A stretch of DNA of 64,000 nt from Tractidigestivibacter sp050946515. GTDB lineage: Bacteria; Actinomycetota; Coriobacteriia; Coriobacteriales; Atopobiaceae. The translations under genes and the position numbers were made by a program. The stretch lies in NCBI RefSeq assembly GCF_050946515.1, contig NZ_JBMNUX010000001.1, forward strand, positions 186,001 through 250,000. Reading direction: 5' to 3'. Of this stretch, positions 59,439 through 64,000 are shown piece by piece. Numbering within the stretch: the first letter of the stretch is position 1; the number at the start of each line of letters is the position of its first letter. Under the pieces are notes generated by a model, which searched no databases, was not told the origin of the DNA, and saw only the letters and a list, made by a program, of their open reading frames with translations.

Positions 59439-61898
59439 ATGTCAGAGGAGATAGAGCGCCCAAGCGGCGCAGGTCCCTCGAAGTCTGATCGCCTTGCAGG
59501 CGAGGAGGGCCTAAGCTCCTCTGAGGTCGCTGAGCGCGTCTCTCAGGGCAAGACAAACGCAAACACGGACGTCAAGACCAAGTCGATTTCGCAAATCCTC
59601 TCCGAGCACACCTTCACGCTCTTCAACGGAATAAACGTCGGACTTGCTGCGTGCGTGGCCATCACGGGGCAGTGGAGCAACATGCTCTTTATGGTGGTCG
59701 TCATCTGCAACCTCGTGGTCGGAGTGGTCCAAGAGATCCGCGCCAAGAGGTCGGTCGACCGGCTCTCCATCTTGACGCAAAAGCTTGTGCGCGTGCGACG
59801 TGACGGCAAGACGGTTCAGCTTCCCCCGTCCGAGATCGTGCTGGATGATGTGATCCTTCTGGCGCATGGCGAGCAGATCCCCGCCGACTCCATAGTGCTC
59901 TCCGGCACTGCGATGGTCGACGAGTCGCTGCTTACGGGCGAGGCTGACCTCATACCAAAGGCGGTGGGAGACGAGCTCCTGAGCGGCAGCTTTGTTGAGT
60001 CCGGCACGCTCGTGGCCCGTGTCGAGCGCGTTGGCGCCGACGGGTTCGCCGCTCGCATCAACGCCCAGGCAAAGACCTTCAAGCCGGTGGAGTCCGAGAT
60101 CCTCGCGGCGCTCGATATGATCATCCGCGTGGGTACCTACCTGCTGTTTCCCCTTGGCATCTGCCTCTTCTTGCGGACCCTCTTCATGGACGGCTCTACG
60201 GTTAACGGCTCGATACTGACGGCCGTCGCCGCGGTTGTGGGAATGATTCCTCAGGGCTTGGTGCTTCTGACCTCGAGCGTCTTCGCAATTGCGACGACGC
60301 GGCTGGCCCATAGGCAGGTGCTCGTCCAGCAGACCTACTGCGTTGAGACCCTCGCGCGCGTCGACACGCTCTGCCTTGACAAGACGGGGACCATCACAAC
60401 GGGAAAGATGGAGGTCTCTGGCGTCTTGCCGGCACGCGGCGCAACCGATAGCCAGCTCTGCTCCGCGCTTTCCTCCATCGTCCACGCGAACGAGGAGGAT
60501 GCCAACGAGACGGGCTCGGCGATCCTTTCCTATCTCTCGTCTCAAGGCGTGCCGGCGCCAGATCCGCCTCGGCGCTCGGTCGCTTTCAGCTCTCGCCGCA
60601 AGTACTCGGGATGTGTCGACTCCTCTGGTCGCGCGCTCGTCATGGGCGCCGCTTCCTTTGTGCTTGAGGGGGAAGAGCTCGCGCGTGCGCAAGCAATGAC
60701 GCAAATGCGCGATGGCTGCGAGCGCATCCTTGCCGTCTGCGAGGCTCCTGGCTTTCAAGACGACGGCGCTCTTCTGGGCGGAACTTCAGAGACGCGCCTT
60801 CTCGGAGTCGTAGTCATTCGCGACCAGATTCGTCCGACGGCGCCGCAAACCATCAAGTATTTTCTCGAGCAGGGCGTTGACCTGCGCGTTATCTCAGGCG
60901 ACGACCCCCAAACGGCATCGGCCATCGCCGCCCGCGCGGGAGTCCCGCACGCCGAGGACTACGTTGACGCCTCGACCCTCGACACCCCCGAGAAGCTCTC
61001 CCAGGCTGCCAAGGAGTTCCATATCTTTGGTCGCGTGACGCCAGAGCAGAAGCGCGATCTTGTGCATGCCATGCAGGACATGGGGCATACCGTTGCCATG
61101 ACCGGCGACGGCGTGAATGACGTGCTGGCCCTTCGCGCCGCAGACTGCTCCATCTCAGTGGCGTCCGGCTCCGCGGCCGCGCGAAACATCTCCGAGATCG
61201 TCCTTGCCGACGATGACTTCTCCCACATGCCCGAGGTCGTGGCGGAAGGACGCCGCTCCATCAACAACTTGCAGCGCTCCGCCTCGCTTTTCCTTGTGAA
61301 GACGGTCTATACGGCCGTGCTGGCGCTCGTGTGCATAGTCGCCCCGCCGTACCCATTCATCCCCATACAGATGTCGCTCATCTCCGCTGCCATCATCGGA
61401 GTGCCGTCTTTCGTGCTCGCCCTCGAGCCTAACCACGACCGCGTGAGCGGAGACTTTCTCGCCAACGTCCTTGCGCACTCGTTCCCCGCATCCGCCGCAA
61501 TCGTGGTGAGCCTCGTTACGGCGCTCGTCGTCGAGCACCTCGGCTTCATGAGCTTTCAACAGACCTCGACGGTCTGCATGCTCTTGGTGACGATCGTGGG
61601 TGTCTGCCTCATCTGGCGCATTTCTCAGCCCCTCACGCCGCTTCGCAGGGCGCTTATCGCTGTAGTCATTGGCATTGTTGCCGTTGGGTGTACTGTTCTC
61701 TCGGAGCTGTTCATGGTGGCTCCCCTTACCCTTACTATGATTATCTTGATTGTCGTTGTGGGGGCGTTCTCGATCGTCCTCTTTAACAGGCTTTACGACT
61801 ATTCTTTGCATGAACTTGACAGTGGCCGCCTTGCGCGGCTCGCCTCAAGAGCGGAGGAAGCATATGAGCACAGAAAAGAAGCAAGCCATCGCCGATAA
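59439..61898 (+). CDS. Cation-translocating P-type ATPase, CtpE-like
   Basis: 819 aa from the ATG at 59439 (AGAGGGGAG upstream); the frame is open back into the tRNA flank but that is not protein-like. A-domain TGE at 166-168, phosphorylated Asp in DKTGTITTG (Asp314), TGDGVNDVLALRAADCS (555-571). Membrane helices flank these, and the ion-site block reads VGMIPQGLVLLTSS, where other members have PEGL. Resembles mycobacterial CtpE (Ca2+ uptake); the ion is inferred. No metal-binding N-terminal CxxC. The aconitase gene overlaps its last 35 bp. Confidence 0.88.
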   Translation: MSEEIERPSGAGPSKSDRLAGEEGLSSSEVAERVSQGKTNANTDVKTKSISQILSEHTFTLFNGINVGLAACVAITGQWSNMLFMVVVICNLVVGVVQEIRAKRSVDRLSILTQKLVRVRRDGKTVQLPPSEIVLDDVILLAHGEQIPADSIVLSGTAMVDESLLTGEADLIPKAVGDELLSGSFVESGTLVARVERVGADGFAARINAQAKTFKPVESEILAALDMIIRVGTYLLFPLGICLFLRTLFMDGSTVNGSILTAVAAVVGMIPQGLVLLTSSVFAIATTRLAHRQVLVQQTYCVETLARVDTLCLDKTGTITTGKMEVSGVLPARGATDSQLCSALSSIVHANEEDANETGSAILSYLSSQGVPAPDPPRRSVAFSSRRKYSGCVDSSGRALVMGAASFVLEGEELARAQAMTQMRDGCERILAVCEAPGFQDDGALLGGTSETRLLGVVVIRDQIRPTAPQTIKYFLEQGVDLRVISGDDPQTASAIAARAGVPHAEDYVDASTLDTPEKLSQAAKEFHIFGRVTPEQKRDLVHAMQDMGHTVAMTGDGVNDVLALRAADCSISVASGSAAARNISEIVLADDDFSHMPEVVAEGRRSINNLQRSASLFLVKTVYTAVLALVCIVAPPYPFIPIQMSLISAAIIGVPSFVLALEPNHDRVSGDFLANVLAHSFPASAAIVVSLVTALVVEHLGFMSFQQTSTVCMLLVTIVGVCLIWRISQPLTPLRRALIAVVIGIVAVGCTVLSELFMVAPLTLTMIILIVVVGAFSIVLFNRLYDYSLHELDSGRLARLASRAEEAYEHRKEASHRR

Positions 61899-64000
61899 GC
61901 TTTCGAGCGATCAGTTTGAGGCTGCCGTGATTTCCGCGCGCACCCCGGTTGAGCTTTCTGCCGGTGGTGTGACAAAGCTTGTCTACGACGTTTCGAAGAT
62001 TCCTGGCGCGAGCAAGCTTCCGCGCGCTCTCGTGACGCTCCTCGAGAACGTCGTCCGCCGCGCCCCAAGCGATGAAGGGGCTGTCAAGCAGGCGCGAAGC
62101 GTTGTTCTGGCCGGACTTTCTGGCGAGCAGGGAGACGAGGTCGAGTTCATGCCCGCCCGCGTGCTCTTCCAGGACTTCACAGGAGTGCCCGTCTTCGTTG
62201 ACTTTGCGGCCATGCGCGACGCAATCGTCGCGCGCGGCGGCGACCCCTCGCGCGTTAACCCGCACATCCCGTGCACGCTCGTCGTCGACCACTCGGTGAT
62301 TGCGGACGTTGCGGGTCGCGATGACGCTTGCGAGAAGAACCAGCAGCTTGAGGCCGAGCGCAACCACGAGCGCTTCGCTTTCCTCAAGTGGGCCGGTCAG
62401 TCATTTGACAACGTGAACATCGTCGCTCCTGGAGGAGGCATTTGCCACCAGCTCAACATGGAGCGCTTCTGCGAGGTCGTGACAGAAGACGCGCTCGCTT
62501 CCCTTGGCAAGCCCGTCGCTTGCTACGACACGCTCGTCGGCACAGACTCCCATACGACCACGGCAAACGGCCTTGGCGTGATGGGCTGGGGCGTTGGCGG
62601 CATCGAGGCAGAGGCCGCGGCGCTCGGGCAGCCCATCTCTATGTTGGTGCCTCCGGTGGTCGAGCTTCGCCTTACGGGCGCGCTCAAGGATGGCGTCTCG
62701 GGCATGGATTTGGCGCTCACGGTCGCAAAGCTTATGCGCGAGGCCGGCGTCGTCGGCTGCCTTGTCGAGGTCACGGGACCTGGCGTCAAGAGCCTTACCG
62801 CCACGCAGCGCGCCTGCGTCGCTAACATGACGCCTGAATACGGCGCCACCACGACGCTCTTCCCGGTTGACGACGAGAGCGTGAGCTACCTTAGGCTTAC
62901 CGGCCGCGAGGCCTCGAAGATTGCCTTCGCAAAGGCCTACCTTACGCTGCAGGGAACCTACGGCGAGACGAGCGGCCGCACCTATTCGCGCACCGTCGAG
63001 CTAGACCTTGCCTCTATCGAGCCTTGCCTGGCCGGCCCCTCCAAGCCTCACAACCAGGTGAGTATCGCAGGCCTTAAGGATCGCTTTGAGACCTCGGCAA
63101 AGGAGAGCGGTCGCGATCTCTCTCAGAGCTTCGACGTCCCATGCGCGGACGGCGCCACCCATTCGCTCAGGCACGGCGCCCTGGCCATCGCTGCCATCAC
63201 CAGCTGCACCACAGCGACCGACCCTGCCATGATGGTCGCCGCCGGGCTTCTCGCCAAAAAGGCCGTCGAGAGGGGGCTTGCTCCCAAGCCTTGGGTCAAG
63301 AAGATATTGGCACCTGGCAGCCACGCCACCCAGCTCCTGCTTGAGCGCGCGGGCCTCACCGAGCCTCTGAAGAAACTCGGCTTCTATACCTGCGGCTTTG
63401 GCTGCATGTCCTGCATTGGCAACTCTGGCGCCATAGACCCCGCGCTTCGAGAGCGCTCTGACGAGATGGAGCTCACGAGCGTTCTTTCTGGCAACCGCAA
63501 CTTCGACGGTCGAATTTCTCCCTACGTGAGCCAGAACTACCTCTGCCAGCCCGCCTACGTCGTGGCCTACTCTCTCGTTGGCACCATGGACGTCGACCTT
63601 GCGACTGAGCCGGTGGGCATAGGAACCGACGGCAATCCCGTGATGCTCTCGGAGCTTGTTCCGACCAACGCCGAGATCTCTTCGGTGCTCGACGAGGTCC
63701 TAACCCCCAACCTCTACGACGAGGGCGCCAAGGCTCTCGATCGGGGATCAAGTGCCTGGCAGGCAATAAAGTCCGAGAAGTCCGGCACCTTCCCATGGGA
63801 TCCGGGCTCAACCTACGTTCGGCGCGCGCCCTACTTTGACCTCGCGCGCGAGCAGAGCGTCATCGAGGTCAAGGGTGCCCGCGTGCTTGCGCTCCTCGGC
63901 GACTTCGTGACGACAGACCACATCTCGCCGGCCGGCGCCATTGCCCCCGACTCTCCTGCGGCTCGCTACCTGACTGAGCGCGGCGTTCAGCCCAAGGACT
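61864..64000 (+). CDS. Aconitate hydratase family protein, truncated by the window edge
   Basis: 712+ codons, open to the right edge; ATG at 61864 has GGAGGAAG upstream and overlaps the P-type ATPase end. AcnA/IRP-like: LVVDHSVIADV, GGGICHQLNMERF, YDTLVGTDSHTTTANGLGVMGWGVGGIEAEAA (quoted as two blocks), ITSCTTATDP and YTCGFGCMSCIGNSGAIDP supply the cluster cysteines, and DFVTTDHISPAG starts the C-terminal domain. The usual SCTNTSNP and GCTTCIGN blocks are altered. Probably citrate/isocitrate conversion, but another hydroxy acid is possible. Confidence 0.88.
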   Translation, partial: MSTEKKQAIADKLSSDQFEAAVISARTPVELSAGGVTKLVYDVSKIPGASKLPRALVTLLENVVRRAPSDEGAVKQARSVVLAGLSGEQGDEVEFMPARVLFQDFTGVPVFVDFAAMRDAIVARGGDPSRVNPHIPCTLVVDHSVIADVAGRDDACEKNQQLEAERNHERFAFLKWAGQSFDNVNIVAPGGGICHQLNMERFCEVVTEDALASLGKPVACYDTLVGTDSHTTTANGLGVMGWGVGGIEAEAAALGQPISMLVPPVVELRLTGALKDGVSGMDLALTVAKLMREAGVVGCLVEVTGPGVKSLTATQRACVANMTPEYGATTTLFPVDDESVSYLRLTGREASKIAFAKAYLTLQGTYGETSGRTYSRTVELDLASIEPCLAGPSKPHNQVSIAGLKDRFETSAKESGRDLSQSFDVPCADGATHSLRHGALAIAAITSCTTATDPAMMVAAGLLAKKAVERGLAPKPWVKKILAPGSHATQLLLERAGLTEPLKKLGFYTCGFGCMSCIGNSGAIDPALRERSDEMELTSVLSGNRNFDGRISPYVSQNYLCQPAYVVAYSLVGTMDVDLATEPVGIGTDGNPVMLSELVPTNAEISSVLDEVLTPNLYDEGAKALDRGSSAWQAIKSEKSGTFPWDPGSTYVRRAPYFDLAREQSVIEVKGARVLALLGDFVTTDHISPAGAIAPDSPAARYLTERGVQPKD

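Overview
This window is high-GC bacterial DNA, densely coding, almost certainly from the chromosome of an anaerobic actinobacterium of the class Coriobacteriia (Olsenella/Atopobium-like; inferred from GC-rich codon use and gene repertoire, not from a marker gene). The metabolic genes describe a fermenter: bifunctional aldehyde/alcohol dehydrogenase (adhE), acetate kinase and phosphotransacetylase (ackA, pta), ATP-type PEP carboxykinase (pckA), a two-gene [FeFe] hydrogenase module, a small ferredoxin, and arginine deiminase plus ornithine carbamoyltransferase.

Layout. 1-4.7 kb: 5-formyl-THF cyclo-ligase, a LuxR-type regulator, a membrane protein, folC and a prepilin peptidase. 4.7-9.5 kb: thrS without a TGS domain behind a possible attenuator, a cluster of hairpin repeats, then a DUF2975/Xre/DUF4173-like membrane-regulator group. 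9.5-14 kb: a trans-sulfuration-enzyme-like fragment, adhE with its promoter, and an APH-like kinase. 14-16.6 kb (minus strand): thioesterase, Nudix, thyA, folA. 16.8-25.3 kb: TetR, Old Yellow Enzyme, Gfo/Idh/MocA oxidoreductase, lipid kinase, RNase D, YugP protease, xseA, xseB, HIT and C_GCAxxG_C_C proteins. 25.4-35.1 kb: energy metabolism (ackA, hydrogenase pair, pckA behind a duplicated promoter, pta). 35.3-44.2 kb: glf and a glycosyltransferase, then a P1-family peptidase, maf, ferredoxin, a 246-bp MITE-like element, an RNA methyltransferase and ppk. 44.3-49.7 kb: arcA, arcB, a zinc-ribbon membrane protein, trpS and a second cyclo-ligase paralogue.

49.8-58.9 kb (minus strand) holds a tightly packed aromatic amino acid operon: DAHP synthase, tyrA, aroB, aroA, aroC, pheA, a fused aroE-aroK, and a final gene in which type II dehydroquinase (AroQ) is preceded by a glucose-family PTS EIIB-like domain with its phosphorylatable cysteine. 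Together these encode all seven shikimate steps plus the committed Phe and Tyr steps. The EIIB-AroQ fusion is the most unusual feature of the window. Downstream lie tRNA-Arg(CCG), a CtpE-like P-type ATPase and an aconitase that runs off the right edge.

Other things worth attention: a 38-bp promoter-containing direct repeat before pckA, the nested inverted-repeat element before the ferredoxin, the hairpin repeats after thrS, a perfect 25-bp inverted repeat after the glycosyltransferase, and two divergent cyclo-ligase paralogues. Most non-aro genes are monocistronic or in short transcription units separated by clear intrinsic terminators.
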